This document shows positions 4,720 through 12,192 of a DNA stretch of 12,192 bases, in pieces. The translations under genes and the position numbers were made by a program. Under the pieces are notes generated by a model. It saw nothing but the letters and a program-made list of their open reading frames with translations. It was not told the origin of the DNA and did not search any database. The DNA comes from an uncultured Collinsella sp. (GTDB lineage: Bacteria > Actinomycetota > Coriobacteriia > Coriobacteriales > Coriobacteriaceae), in assembly GCA_900757465.1 (NCBI GenBank), contig CAAENY010000119.1:1-12192 (forward strand), in the 5' to 3' direction. Each line of letters begins with the position of its first letter. Within the stretch, counting starts at the first letter, position 1.

Positions 4720-5894
4720 GCGGCACCTACGATCGAGAGCAGCGTCTGGGCAAAGTCGTCCAGATCTCCCGGATTCACGCGGTCATCGAAGGAAATGCGC
4801 AGTGCGCCCAATGCCTGCTCGCGACCGATGCCCATCGCACTCAAAACGTGGCTGGGGTCCATACTGCCGCTCGAGCATGCCGAGCCTGCCGATACCTCAA
4901 AGCCGGCGGCGTCGAGCTTGACGATGAGCTCCTCGGAGTCCATGCCGTCGACGTAGATCGAAACCATACCCGGCAGACGATCGGCCTGTGCGTAGTCGCC
5001 CATGGTGGCGTGAATGCGCGGATGGGCCGTAAGCGCGGCGTAGAGCTTGTCGGAAAGGGTTTGCAGCGTCGCACGCTCCTGGGCTACATGGGGCGCCAGC
5101 GTTCGGGCGGCAGCGGCAAAGGCCAACTGTGTGCGCAGATCCTGCGTGCCGGCACGACGACCGGCCTCCTGTCCGCCGCCAAAGATGCGCGGGCGCAGCG
5201 GCGTGCGGCTCTTAAGGTAGAGCGCGCCGGATGCCACGGGGCCACCGATCTTGTGCGCGGCAACGGTCATGGCGTCAACTCCCAGCTCGGTGACATCGAG
5301 CGGAATGTGCAGATACCCCTGGATGGCATCGGTGTGGAACAGGGCGCCCACGGTATGCGCGGCCGCGGCAAGCTCGCGGATGGGCTGCACCACGCCGGTC
5401 TCGTTGTTAGCAACCATAATGCTCACGAGCGCCACGTCGTTGTCGAGCAAGTCGCTCAGCGCGGCGGGTTCGATGTAGCCCGCGCGGCAGGGCTGCACCA
5501 GGTCGACGGTAAAGCCGGCGGCACGCAGCAGCGGCAGGTTATCCAGAATCGAATCGTGCTCGATCGCCGACACGATCACGCGGTTACGCTTGCGATCGCG
5601 CTGACGAGCGCCCTCGGCAAGACCGAGCAGCGCCAGCTGGTTGGCCTCGGTGCCGCCGTTGGTAAGGATGATCTCGGACGGGCGAACGCGTGCGCCAAAG
5701 CTACGTGCGATTTCGCGACGGGCGACTTCCAGGCGTGCGGCGGCCTTGCGGCCAAGCGAGTGCAGCGAGTTGGGGTTGACGCCCGCAAGCTCGCTGTCGT
5801 CGTACTCGCGCTGCGCAAGGCGCGCCTCGGCGCGCATGGGCGTCGAGGCGGCATAGTCAAGATTCACGGGTATGCGGTTTTGACCTGCGGCCAT
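4716..5894 (-). CDS. Cysteine desulfurase (NifS/IscS class V aminotransferase)
   Basis: PLP enzyme of 392 residues that takes sulfur from L-cysteine, leaving alanine, and passes it as a persulfide to Fe-S cluster or tRNA thiolation pathways. The start shows the family motif NLDYAASTP (11-19). His113 (IEHDS) stacks on PLP, Asp189 and Gln192 (HTDAIQ) contact the cofactor, Lys215 (AHK) is the Schiff-base lysine, and Cys340 (SAGSACSSG) is the persulfide-carrying residue on the mobile loop. No IscU scaffold or thiolase partner is encoded in the window, so the sulfur acceptor is unknown. It starts 6 bases after rpe; the AGGAGG that serves it overlaps the rpe end, with an 11-base spacer, slightly long. 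Which group (iscS, nifS, sufS-like) cannot be fixed, so no symbol is given. Confidence 0.93.
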   Translation of the reverse strand: MAAGQNRIPVNLDYAASTPMRAEARLAQREYDDSELAGVNPNSLHSLGRKAAARLEVARREIARSFGARVRPSEIILTNGGTEANQLALLGLAEGARQRDRKRNRVIVSAIEHDSILDNLPLLRAAGFTVDLVQPCRAGYIEPAALSDLLDNDVALVSIMVANNETGVVQPIRELAAAAHTVGALFHTDAIQGYLHIPLDVTELGVDAMTVAAHKIGGPVASGALYLKSRTPLRPRIFGGGQEAGRRAGTQDLRTQLAFAAAARTLAPHVAQERATLQTLSDKLYAALTAHPRIHATMGDYAQADRLPGMVSIYVDGMDSEELIVKLDAAGFEVSAGSACSSGSMDPSHVLSAMGIGREQALGALRISFDDRVNPGDLDDFAQTLLSIVGAA

Positions 5895-5900
5895 AAGGGT

Positions 5901-6572
5901 TTATGCCTCCTGTGCGGCCTCGTTGCCCAGCTTCTGCAGCAGCGCAACCTCGGCAGCGGGATCTTCGGACTTAAATACGGCAGAACCGGCCACGAGCACG
6001 TTGGCGCCGGCCTTGACGACCTCGGCAATGTTCTTGGAAGAAATGCCACCGTCGACCTCGATGAGGGGCGAAACGCCGTGACGCTCGCACATGGCCTTGA
6101 GCTCGTGGAGCTTAGCGATGGTGCCCGGGATAAAGCTCTGGCCGCCAAAGCCGGGGTTCACGCTCATCAGCAGCACCATATCGACGACGTCGATGATGCT
6201 CTCGAGTACGCACACGGGGGTGGCGGGGTTGAGCACCACGCCGGCCTTGACGCCGCGCTGCTGCAGATGGGTGAGCGTGCGGTGCAGGTGCGTGGAGGCC
6301 TCGTAGTGCACGGTGATCATGTCGGCACCGGCGTCGGCGTACCAATCGACCGTTTCGTCGGGGTTCGACACCATCAGGTGCGCGTCGACCGGTACATCGG
6401 TGGAGCGCTTGACGGCCTTGAGGATGTCAACGCCAAAGGTGAGGTTGCCGGTAAAGTGACCGTCCATAACGTCGAAGTGCACGTAGTCGGCGCCGGCGAT
6501 TTTGTCGAGCTCGCCCTTGAGGTTGGCCATGTCGGCCGAAAGGACGGACGGAGCGATTTTAATGGAACCCAT
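5901..6572 (-). CDS. rpe: Ribulose-phosphate 3-epimerase
   Basis: Interconverts D-ribulose 5-phosphate and D-xylulose 5-phosphate in the non-oxidative pentose phosphate pathway. It has 223 residues, a standard length for this TIM-barrel enzyme. Metal and acid/base residues are in place: His32 and Asp34 (VHFDVMDGHF), His65 (DAHLMV) and Asp174 (EVDGGI). The phosphate-binding loop regions SVNPGFGGQ and GSAVF are present. Where relatives usually read VPN after GHF, this one reads TGN (41-43), a mild deviation. ATG 6572 has AAAGG 8 bases upstream, and an 18-base gap, the widest in the operon, separates it from gpsA. Confidence 0.96.
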   Translation of the reverse strand: MGSIKIAPSVLSADMANLKGELDKIAGADYVHFDVMDGHFTGNLTFGVDILKAVKRSTDVPVDAHLMVSNPDETVDWYADAGADMITVHYEASTHLHRTLTHLQQRGVKAGVVLNPATPVCVLESIIDVVDMVLLMSVNPGFGGQSFIPGTIAKLHELKAMCERHGVSPLIEVDGGISSKNIAEVVKAGANVLVAGSAVFKSEDPAAEVALLQKLGNEAAQEA

Positions 6573-6590
6573 GGTAGAAGCCTTTCTGCG

Positions 6591-7598
6591 TTAGTCGGTG
6601 AGTCCGTAGAACTCTTGAGAAGGGACGCGATCGGTAAGAATCTCGAGTGCCCTATCCAAAGTAACACCGTTGTAGAGCGTTTGCTCCACGGCAAAGGTGA
6701 GCGGAATGTCTACGCCCAGTGAACGGGCGAGCTCGCTGACGCTGCGGGCCGCGACGGCGCCTTCGACCACCATATGCGTGCGCGTCTGATACTCGTCGAG
6801 CGACACGCCATGAGCGAACTCGTAGCCAAAGGTGCGGTTGCGCGAATGCTCCGAGGTGCAGGTGGCAATGAGGTCGCCCATGCCGGCAAGTCCCATGCAG
6901 GTCATAGCTTGACCGCCGCGGGCGTGCACCAGACGGCTGATCTCTGCCAGGCCGCGTGTCATGATAAGGGCGAGCGTGTTGTCGCCCGCACCGGTGCCGG
7001 CGGAGATGCCGCACACGATGGCGATTACGTTTTTCATGGCGCCGCAGACCTCGACACCGGTCATGTCCTGCGACAGGTAGATGCGGAAGGCCGTTGACAG
7101 AAGCAGGTCCTTAAAGGTCTCCCCTATCTGTGGATCTTCGCTGGCGATGACGGCGGCAGAAAGACCTCCGCGGCAGATTTCCTCGGCATGGTTGGGGCCA
7201 GAAAGAGCCGCGACACGTGCCTCGTTGCCGATCTCGCTGGCGATGACCTCGCTCATGAGCAGGCCGGACTCGGGCTCAATGCCCTTTGTGAGGCAGAGCA
7301 CCGGGGTATCGGCGGCGATAAAGGGCGCGGCCTGGTGGCACACGCTGCGAAGGTGCGTGGAGGGCACGGCAAAGATGATGGCCTCGGCGCCGTCAAGCGC
7401 CTGGGCCAGGTCCGTCGTAGCGACAACGTTTTCCGGCAGCACGTAGTCCACCAGATAGCGCGGGTTGCGGTGCTCGCCGTTGATGCCGGCGGCCGTCTGC
7501 TTGCCATGGGCCCACATGGTCACGCGCTCGGCTCGCGCGGCGGCAAGGCCGGCGACGGCGGTTCCCCAGGAGCCAGAGCCAATTAGCGCAACATTCAT
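6591..7598 (-). CDS. gpsA: NAD(P)-dependent glycerol-3-phosphate dehydrogenase
   Basis: Reduces dihydroxyacetone phosphate to sn-glycerol 3-phosphate, the backbone used by the neighbouring PlsY and PlsC. It has 335 residues. The N terminus has the dinucleotide-binding motif GSGSWGTA (7-14). KGIE (105-108) and LSGPNHAEE (132-140) line the substrate cleft, Lys189 (GAMKN) is the catalytic lysine, and GLAGMGDL with HSRNR (251-255) form the C-terminal substrate-binding part. ATG 7598 lies 9 bases after the plsY stop, with AGGAG 6 bases upstream. All expected residues are present, so it should be active. Confidence 0.97.
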   Translation of the reverse strand: MNVALIGSGSWGTAVAGLAAARAERVTMWAHGKQTAAGINGEHRNPRYLVDYVLPENVVATTDLAQALDGAEAIIFAVPSTHLRSVCHQAAPFIAADTPVLCLTKGIEPESGLLMSEVIASEIGNEARVAALSGPNHAEEICRGGLSAAVIASEDPQIGETFKDLLLSTAFRIYLSQDMTGVEVCGAMKNVIAIVCGISAGTGAGDNTLALIMTRGLAEISRLVHARGGQAMTCMGLAGMGDLIATCTSEHSRNRTFGYEFAHGVSLDEYQTRTHMVVEGAVAARSVSELARSLGVDIPLTFAVEQTLYNGVTLDRALEILTDRVPSQEFYGLTD

Positions 7599-7607
7599 GA
7601 CTCTCTC

Positions 7608-8291
7608 CTACTTATCGTCGGGCTCGGTGACGCGCTTGGTAAACGAGAGCTTGGACTCCTTACCGGTCATGAGCTTTTTGATGTTCGCGCGATGGGCCCA
7701 CACCACGGTGATGCCGATCATCGCCATGCAAAACTTAAGTCCCAGGCTGCTGTACGGAAAGACCGCGCAAGCAGCGATGGGAAGGCCGATGGCAGCGGCA
7801 AGCGATCCCACCGACACATACTTGGTGATGGCGACGGCCACGATAAACATGCCCAGCAGCGACAGACCAATGGGCCAGTACCAGGCGAGAATAACGCCCA
7901 GACCCACGGCGATACCCTTGCCTCCATGGAAGTTGAGGTAGGGCGAGAAGATATGGCCCCACACCGCTGCCAGACAAATGACGCCGAGCATCCAGTCGCC
8001 GGCGGCGCCGGGGGCCATAATGCTCACGGGGAAGCCATAGCCCAAGCCGGCAATGAGCGGACGCGCGATAAGGACGCAGATGGCGCCCTTAAGGCAGTCG
8101 AGCAGCAGCGTGAGCGCGGCCACCTTGGGGCCGGCCACGCGCAGCGCGTTGGTGGTGCCGATGTTGCCGGAGCCCGCCTTGCGAATGTCCGTGTGGTTGA
8201 ACACGCGGCCCAAGATCAGGCCAAACGGAATCGCTCCGATAAAGAACGAGACCACGGCGCAGATGGCGGTCAGCAGAATCGGATTATGCAT
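7608..8291 (-). CDS. plsY: Glycerol-3-phosphate acyltransferase (acyl-phosphate dependent)
   Basis: Integral membrane enzyme that transfers an acyl group from acyl-phosphate to glycerol 3-phosphate, giving lysophosphatidic acid. It has 227 residues with several hydrophobic segments (about 5-28, 56-80, 100-116, 128-155, 160-180, 185-199). The three PlsY motifs are visible: SGNIGTTN (41-48), HGGKGIAVGLG (122-132) and the C-terminal HRANIKKLMTGKE (200-212). ATG 8291 is chosen over an upstream in-frame ATG because AAGGAG lies 7 bases before it and the alternative would add an arginine-rich, non-conserved extension within der. It overlaps the der stop by 8 bases, suggesting translational coupling. 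PlsX, which makes acyl-phosphate, is not in the window. Confidence 0.95.
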   Translation of the reverse strand: MHNPILLTAICAVVSFFIGAIPFGLILGRVFNHTDIRKAGSGNIGTTNALRVAGPKVAALTLLLDCLKGAICVLIARPLIAGLGYGFPVSIMAPGAAGDWMLGVICLAAVWGHIFSPYLNFHGGKGIAVGLGVILAWYWPIGLSLLGMFIVAVAITKYVSVGSLAAAIGLPIAACAVFPYSSLGLKFCMAMIGITVVWAHRANIKKLMTGKESKLSFTKRVTEPDDK

Positions 8292-9618
8292 CCTTTTGCT
8301 CCTTCTTTCTAAAGAAGAGTCGAATGGGCGTGCCGGCAAAGTCGAAGGTCGAGCGCATGCGGTTCTCCACATAGCGCTGGTAGGTGTCGTTGACCAAGTC
8401 GCTGTGGTTGACGAAGAACGTGAACGTCGGCGGGTTGACGCCCGTCTGGGTCACGTAGTGCATGCGCAGGCGGCGCTTGCCGTCCACCACGGTGTGGCCA
8501 AACTCGCGCAGGTCGGTGAGGAACGTGTTGAGGCGCGAGGTGCTGATCTTTTGCGAGCGCGTCTTTTCGGCAGCGTCGACCATTGCCCAGATCTTCTCGA
8601 CGCTGCGCCCGGTCAGGGCCGAAATGCGCAGGTACTGGGCCCAGGGAGCCATGACGCCTAGACGGCGGTCGATGGTCTCCATGCAGGCCTCGCGCTTACG
8701 GTCGTCGTCGAGCAGATCCCACTTGTTGAGCAGCACAACGATGGCGCAGCCGCGCTCGATGGCCAAGCCCATGACCTTCTGGTCCTGCTCGGTAACGCCC
8801 ACGGAGGCGTCGACGACGAGTAGCGCCACGTCGGCGCGGTCGATGGCGCGCAGGCCGCGGACCATGGAGTAGTACTCGATGTTCTCGTACACGGTGCTCT
8901 TCTTGCGGATTCCCGCGGTATCGACCATGCGGTAGTGCTTGCCGTTGCGCTCGACGACTGTGTCGATGGCGTCGCGCGTGGTGCCGGCGATGTTCGAGAC
9001 GATGGAGCGGTCGGCGCCCAGGATTCGGTTGAACAGCGAAGACTTACCGGCGTTGGGGCGGCCGATGATGGCGACGTTCAGCGCGTCGGGGAACTCATCG
9101 GCGACCTCGTCCTCTTCCTCGGGAAGCAGGGCCACGATGTCGTCGAGCAGGTCGCCCGTGCCGTGGCCGTGCAGGGCCGAGAGCGGCGTGGGCTCGCCGA
9201 TACCGAGCGAATAGAACTCCCAGATGCTGTCGTTCTCTCGATCAGGGTTGTCGAGCTTGTTCACCAGCAGAAAGACCGGCTTGTCGCAGCGCTTGAGCAT
9301 GCGAGCGACCGACTCGTCCTCCTCGGTGACGCCGGTGCGGCCGTCGACCACAAACAGGATGACGGCGGCTTCCTCGGCGGCGGCGAGGGCCTGGTCGCGA
9401 ATGGACGTGGCGAAGACGTCATCGCTCTTGAGCGGTTCGATGCCGCCCGTGTCGACGATGGTGAACTCGCGGCCGTTCCAATCGGCCGTGTGGTACGAGC
9501 GGTCGCGCGTGACGCCGCGGGACTCGTGGACGATGGCGTCCGAGGTCTGGGCCAGGCGGTTAACGAGCGTGGACTTGCCCACGTTGGGGCGTCCGACGAC
9601 GGCGACGATAGGTTTCAT
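8284..9618 (-). CDS. der: Ribosome assembly GTPase Der (EngA)
   Basis: GTPase with two tandem G domains and a KH-like C-terminal domain, acting in 50S subunit maturation. It has 444 residues. Domain 1 has GRPNVGKST (9-17), DTGG (56-59) and NKLD (120-123). Domain 2 has GRPNAGKSS (186-194), DTAG (233-236) and NKWD (298-301). The KH-like domain occupies about 355-444 and ends with a basic FFRKKE tail. The acidic linker between the G domains contains EEEDE. The ATG at 9618 has AAAGGAG 5 bases upstream and gives the canonical MKPIVAVVGRP start; a longer frame reaching 9789 runs inside the DUF512 gene and is not credible. It starts 10 bases after that gene's stop. Confidence 0.97.
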   Translation of the reverse strand: MKPIVAVVGRPNVGKSTLVNRLAQTSDAIVHESRGVTRDRSYHTADWNGREFTIVDTGGIEPLKSDDVFATSIRDQALAAAEEAAVILFVVDGRTGVTEEDESVARMLKRCDKPVFLLVNKLDNPDRENDSIWEFYSLGIGEPTPLSALHGHGTGDLLDDIVALLPEEEDEVADEFPDALNVAIIGRPNAGKSSLFNRILGADRSIVSNIAGTTRDAIDTVVERNGKHYRMVDTAGIRKKSTVYENIEYYSMVRGLRAIDRADVALLVVDASVGVTEQDQKVMGLAIERGCAIVVLLNKWDLLDDDRKREACMETIDRRLGVMAPWAQYLRISALTGRSVEKIWAMVDAAEKTRSQKISTSRLNTFLTDLREFGHTVVDGKRRLRMHYVTQTGVNPPTFTFFVNHSDLVNDTYQRYVENRMRSTFDFAGTPIRLFFRKKEQKDA

Positions 9619-9628
9619 CTGCACTCCT

Positions 9629-11071
9629 TTAATGGGTAGGGTCAGTGGAAATGTTAGAGTCCGCGGGCACAATGCCAAGGATGTGCTCCAGGGTATCGAG
9701 CAGCTCATGCGGCATGGTCGACACCACATGAACCTCGGCGCCGCGACTGGTAAGGCTTGCGAGTAAATCGTCACGATGATACTCGTCAAGCGTCATGCCG
9801 TCAGCGTTGAACATGAGCTTAGGCACAAAGAGCATAACCCCCGAGAGGTCCTGCGGCAGCTGCTCCAGAATGTCACACGCGACGATGAGGCCGGTCACGT
9901 CCACGTTGCCGCCAAAGTAGCGGTTCTTGATGGCCGTGACAGTGCCGGCGAGTCCCTTGGGCGATTCCACAAAGCGGGCCACCGTGTCGCGTGCGCTGGC
10001 GCCCGAGAGGCACAGCAGGTGTTGGCTGCGGGCGGCGATGGCCTCGCGGACGCGGGCCAGTCGCTCGGCATCGGCAGCGAGCACGTCGTCGGTCTCGTCC
10101 AGATACGAGCGGATCATGCCGATGCCGTCGTAGTACTGCGGGTAACCGTCGTAAAAGTCCGCCTCGGGAGGATCGATGCCGGCGTCCAGATAAAATTCGT
10201 CGCTCATCTGGAAGGTGTGGCGGCCAAAGCGCTCGAAGGCTCGATCCTGGAAGGGCCTGATCATGGCGATGGTCTCGCGTGCCAGCTCGGGTTTGTCGCT
10301 GTATGACCAGCTAAAGCGGTTCTGATGCTTGGTAAAACCGAGCGGCACGATGCCCAGGCTTGTAATTTGCTCGTGCTCCTCGCAAAAGCGCAGGGTCTTT
10401 TCCAGCTCCTCGCCGTCGTTCATGCCGGGGCACAACACGATCTGCGCGTGAATCTCGATGCCGGCGGCCATGATGGCCTCGAGTACGTCCATGCCGCGCT
10501 GGGCGTTGCGGCCCATCATACGACGGCGGACGTCGGGGCTCACGGCATGGACCGACACGTTCATAGGGCTCATGTTGCGTTGGATGACGTTTTGCACGTC
10601 CTCGTCGGTGAGGTTCGTGAGCGTGACGAAGTTGCCCTGCAAAAAGCTCAGGCGGTAGTCGTCGTCGCGAATGTAGAGCGTGGAGCGGCCGCCCTTGGGC
10701 AGCATGGTCATAAAGCAGAACACGCAGGCGTTCACACAGGTGCGCATGTCGTCGAAGATGGGGCCATCGAACTCCAGGCCCCAGTCCTCGCCCGGGAAGC
10801 GGTCGAGCTCGACGAAGGTGACGGTGTTGTCGCGTGGGTCGAAAACCTCGAGGTCGACGGTATCATCGTCGGCCTCCCAAAGCCATACGATCATGTCGGT
10901 GAGCTGCTCGCCGTTGACCGTGAGCACGCGCATGCCCGGCTCGATACCCACATCCCATGCGGGCGACTCGGGACGCACGTTCTTAACGAGCGCGCCCTCA
11001 CCCGGCTCGGGGTCGCGGCTGCGCCCGTAATCGGCCACCTCGGTGGCGTATGCGGGTACGGTCTGGTCCAT
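9629..11071 (-). CDS. PDZ/radical SAM protein with DUF512 domain
   Basis: Protein of 480 residues, of unknown function, from a family often found next to der. Residues about 24-75 form a PDZ-like domain (GALVKNVRPESPAWDVGI). A radical SAM-type CxxxCxxC motif follows (Cys112, Cys116, Cys119), with MTMLPKGGRSTLYIRDDDYRLSFL downstream split by family-typical residues; the DDDYRLSFLQGNF region is a family hallmark. The DUF512 part occupies about 285-460. The FeS cluster and SAM chemistry are predicted from the family; substrate and partner are unknown. The start at ATG 11071 is 2 bases after the ispH stop; AAGGAG is 14 bases upstream, a long spacer, so a nearby alternative start (a TTG at the same frame) cannot be excluded. 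Confidence 0.88.
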   Translation of the reverse strand: MDQTVPAYATEVADYGRSRDPEPGEGALVKNVRPESPAWDVGIEPGMRVLTVNGEQLTDMIVWLWEADDDTVDLEVFDPRDNTVTFVELDRFPGEDWGLEFDGPIFDDMRTCVNACVFCFMTMLPKGGRSTLYIRDDDYRLSFLQGNFVTLTNLTDEDVQNVIQRNMSPMNVSVHAVSPDVRRRMMGRNAQRGMDVLEAIMAAGIEIHAQIVLCPGMNDGEELEKTLRFCEEHEQITSLGIVPLGFTKHQNRFSWSYSDKPELARETIAMIRPFQDRAFERFGRHTFQMSDEFYLDAGIDPPEADFYDGYPQYYDGIGMIRSYLDETDDVLAADAERLARVREAIAARSQHLLCLSGASARDTVARFVESPKGLAGTVTAIKNRYFGGNVDVTGLIVACDILEQLPQDLSGVMLFVPKLMFNADGMTLDEYHRDDLLASLTSRGAEVHVVSTMPHELLDTLEHILGIVPADSNISTDPTH

Positions 11072-11073
11072 GA

Positions 11074-11973
11074 TTAGCGGCAAAGCTCCTTGATGCGCTC
11101 GACGGCGCGCTCGATGTGTTCTTGCGGGGTGGAGGCTCCGGCGGTGATGCCGATGTGGTGAGCGTCGGTAAACCACGCGGCCTGGATCTCGGAAGCTTCC
11201 TCGATGTGATGCGTATGCTCGCAGGCGTCTGCGCAAATCTGAGCCAGGCGGCGGGTGTTGCCCGAGTTCTTGCCGCCCACGACGACCATGCAATCACAGC
11301 GTTTGGCAAGTGTGGCTGCTGCCTGTTGACGCTCGCTCGTGGCGGCGCAGATGGTGTTGATCACGCGCAGCTCCTGCACGCGCGGGGTGATGGCAGCCAC
11401 GACCTCGGCGAGGTTCTGCGCGGTCTGGGTGGTCTGCACAACCAGGCCTATCTTGCCCTTGAGCGACAAGGCGTTGGCGTCGGCGGCACAGCTCACGACC
11501 TGCGCATCATTGCCGGCGTGGCCCAGAATACCTTCGACCTCGGGGTGACCTGGCTCGCCTACGACCACCACGCGGTAGCCCTCGCGCACCAGTCGCTCGG
11601 CGGCCACGTGGACCTTCTTAACGTAAGGGCAGGTGGCGTCGACGACGTTAAGGCCACGCTCGCGAGCGGCATCGATCACCTGCGGCACCACGCCGTGGGC
11701 GCGGATGATCACGGTGCCGGTTGCGGCGTTGTCCAAGGTGTCGGCCAGACCGACGCCTGCCTCAGCAAGCTCGCGCACCACGATGGGGTTATGGATGAGC
11801 GGCCCCAAGGTGTGAACTTGAGTGCACTCCTCTGCCTGCGGCGCAGCGGCCAGCGCCATATCGAGCGCACGCTGTACGCCGTAGCAAGTGCCGGCGTGGG
11901 CGGCGATCTCGATGGTAGGCGCGGTTGCCTGGCCGGACACAGTCGCGGTGGTGTTCGTCACGTTCTCGCTCAT
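11074..11973 (-). CDS. ispH: 4-hydroxy-3-methylbut-2-enyl diphosphate reductase
   Basis: Final step of the MEP isoprenoid pathway: reduction of HMBPP to IPP and DMAPP by a [4Fe-4S] enzyme. It has 299 residues. The three cluster cysteines are Cys30 (GTCYGV), Cys115 (DATCP) and Cys209 (NTICAAT). Substrate-binding residues are His61 (LIHN), His93 (RAHG) and His143 (GHPEVEG), with QTTQT, GGKNSGNT and ITAGAST later on. The first ~20 residues are a polar, Thr/Ala-rich extension not seen in many homologs. There is no S1-domain (RpsA) fusion, as occurs in some Firmicutes. ATG 11973 is 2 bases after the preceding stop; the upstream Shine-Dalgarno (CAGGT) is weak, so translation may depend on coupling. 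Confidence 0.96.
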   Translation of the reverse strand: MSENVTNTTATVSGQATAPTIEIAAHAGTCYGVQRALDMALAAAPQAEECTQVHTLGPLIHNPIVVRELAEAGVGLADTLDNAATGTVIIRAHGVVPQVIDAARERGLNVVDATCPYVKKVHVAAERLVREGYRVVVVGEPGHPEVEGILGHAGNDAQVVSCAADANALSLKGKIGLVVQTTQTAQNLAEVVAAITPRVQELRVINTICAATSERQQAAATLAKRCDCMVVVGGKNSGNTRRLAQICADACEHTHHIEEASEIQAAWFTDAHHIGITAGASTPQEHIERAVERIKELCR

Positions 11974-11975
11974 GG

Positions 11976-12192
11976 CTAGAACCTGCCCGGATGCTCGGCG
12001 CACAGCTCGTCTCGCATGGCGTAGACGCGGTTCATGGCCTCGGACTCAAACCATTCCAGGCGCTCCGTGCGCTTAAGCCCAGCCGGTGCGTCGGAAAGCG
12101 AGACGGCCTTGCCGGCGCGGATCCAGCACTTCTTGGGACGCATGATCTTTTTGCCCGAGGGCGTGATGTCGGACCAGCCGCAGATGGCGAGC
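11976..12192 (-). CDS. plsC: 1-acyl-sn-glycerol-3-phosphate acyltransferase, C-terminal fragment (cut by window edge)
   Basis: Only the last 71 codons and the TAG stop (11978-11976) are in the window; the gene continues to the right. The readable C terminus has a segment typical of PlsC tails: a short strand-rich part with SGKK, RPKKCWIRAG and KAVSLSD, then a charged helix ending EHPGRF. The HX4D active site lies outside. Identification rests on this weak tail similarity and on context: ispH, DUF512, der, plsY and gpsA follow, and PlsC would add the second acyl chain to the PlsY product. It ends 2 bases before the ispH start. Confidence 0.6.
   Translation of the reverse strand, partial: LAICGWSDITPSGKKIMRPKKCWIRAGKAVSLSDAPAGLKRTERLEWFESEAMNRVYAMRDELCAEHPGRF

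Noticed and set aside
4683..6722. 679-codon plus-strand open frame antisense to the cysteine desulfurase and rpe genes
   Set aside because: It is a by-product of GC-rich codon bias opposite genes with clear catalytic motifs; its translation is Gly/Arg/His-rich with no domain.
9619..9789. N-terminal extension of Der to an ATG at 9789
   Set aside because: It lies inside the DUF512 gene. The ATG at 9618 has AAAGGAG 5 bases upstream and gives the canonical Der start.

Overview
The window looks like a chromosomal segment from a GC-rich actinobacterium, most likely a Collinsella-like member of the Coriobacteriia. This rests on the GC-rich codon use, the gene order plsC-ispH-DUF512-der-plsY-gpsA, and a Flp-type prepilin fused to a DUF6273 domain, a combination I associate with that group. 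The genus is an inference, not proven by the window.

The two halves differ strongly. The right part (about 1977-12192) is one unbroken minus-strand block of core genes: plsC (partial), ispH, a PDZ/radical-SAM DUF512 protein, der, plsY, gpsA, rpe, a cysteine desulfurase, a NIF3-family protein, its C4-zinc-ribbon/coiled-coil partner, and coaBC. Junctions range from 4-8 base overlaps to an 18-base gap, and nearly every start has a Shine-Dalgarno sequence inside or next to the preceding stop. I see no terminator or promoter inside it, so it reads as one long operon whose promoter lies right of the window. A tRNA-Pro(GGG) gene follows coaBC with its own promoter, and a strong hairpin plus U-tract terminator closes the unit at 1780-1810. 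GpsA, PlsY and PlsC together supply glycerol-3-phosphate and acylate it twice to phosphatidic acid. IspH, Rpe and CoaBC serve isoprenoids, the pentose phosphate pathway and coenzyme A. Der acts in ribosome assembly.

The left part (1-1780) is accessory-like and on the plus strand. It holds a surface-protein gene encoding a class III (Flp-type) prepilin N terminus, a glycine-rich linker and a DUF6273 (C-type-lectin-like) C-terminal domain, ending at a plus-strand terminator (1326-1357). Two lesions or switches affect it. A run of 11 G (362-372) puts the only start with a good ribosome binding site (ATG at 337) out of frame with the pilin; adding one G, removing two, or a -1 ribosomal slip would restore it. 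An in-frame amber codon (909-911) then splits the DUF6273 domain, while the frame stays open and domain-like to 1295. This looks like a phase-variable, currently OFF or decaying adhesive pilin, and it is the most interesting object here.

Between the pilin terminator and the tRNA terminator lie about 420 bases without a supportable gene but with several short direct and inverted repeats, including a three-armed TTGCTTAA/TTAAGCAA palindrome. The tRNA 3' end faces this region, so the tRNA may mark the edge of a variable island; no integrase or duplicated attachment site is visible.
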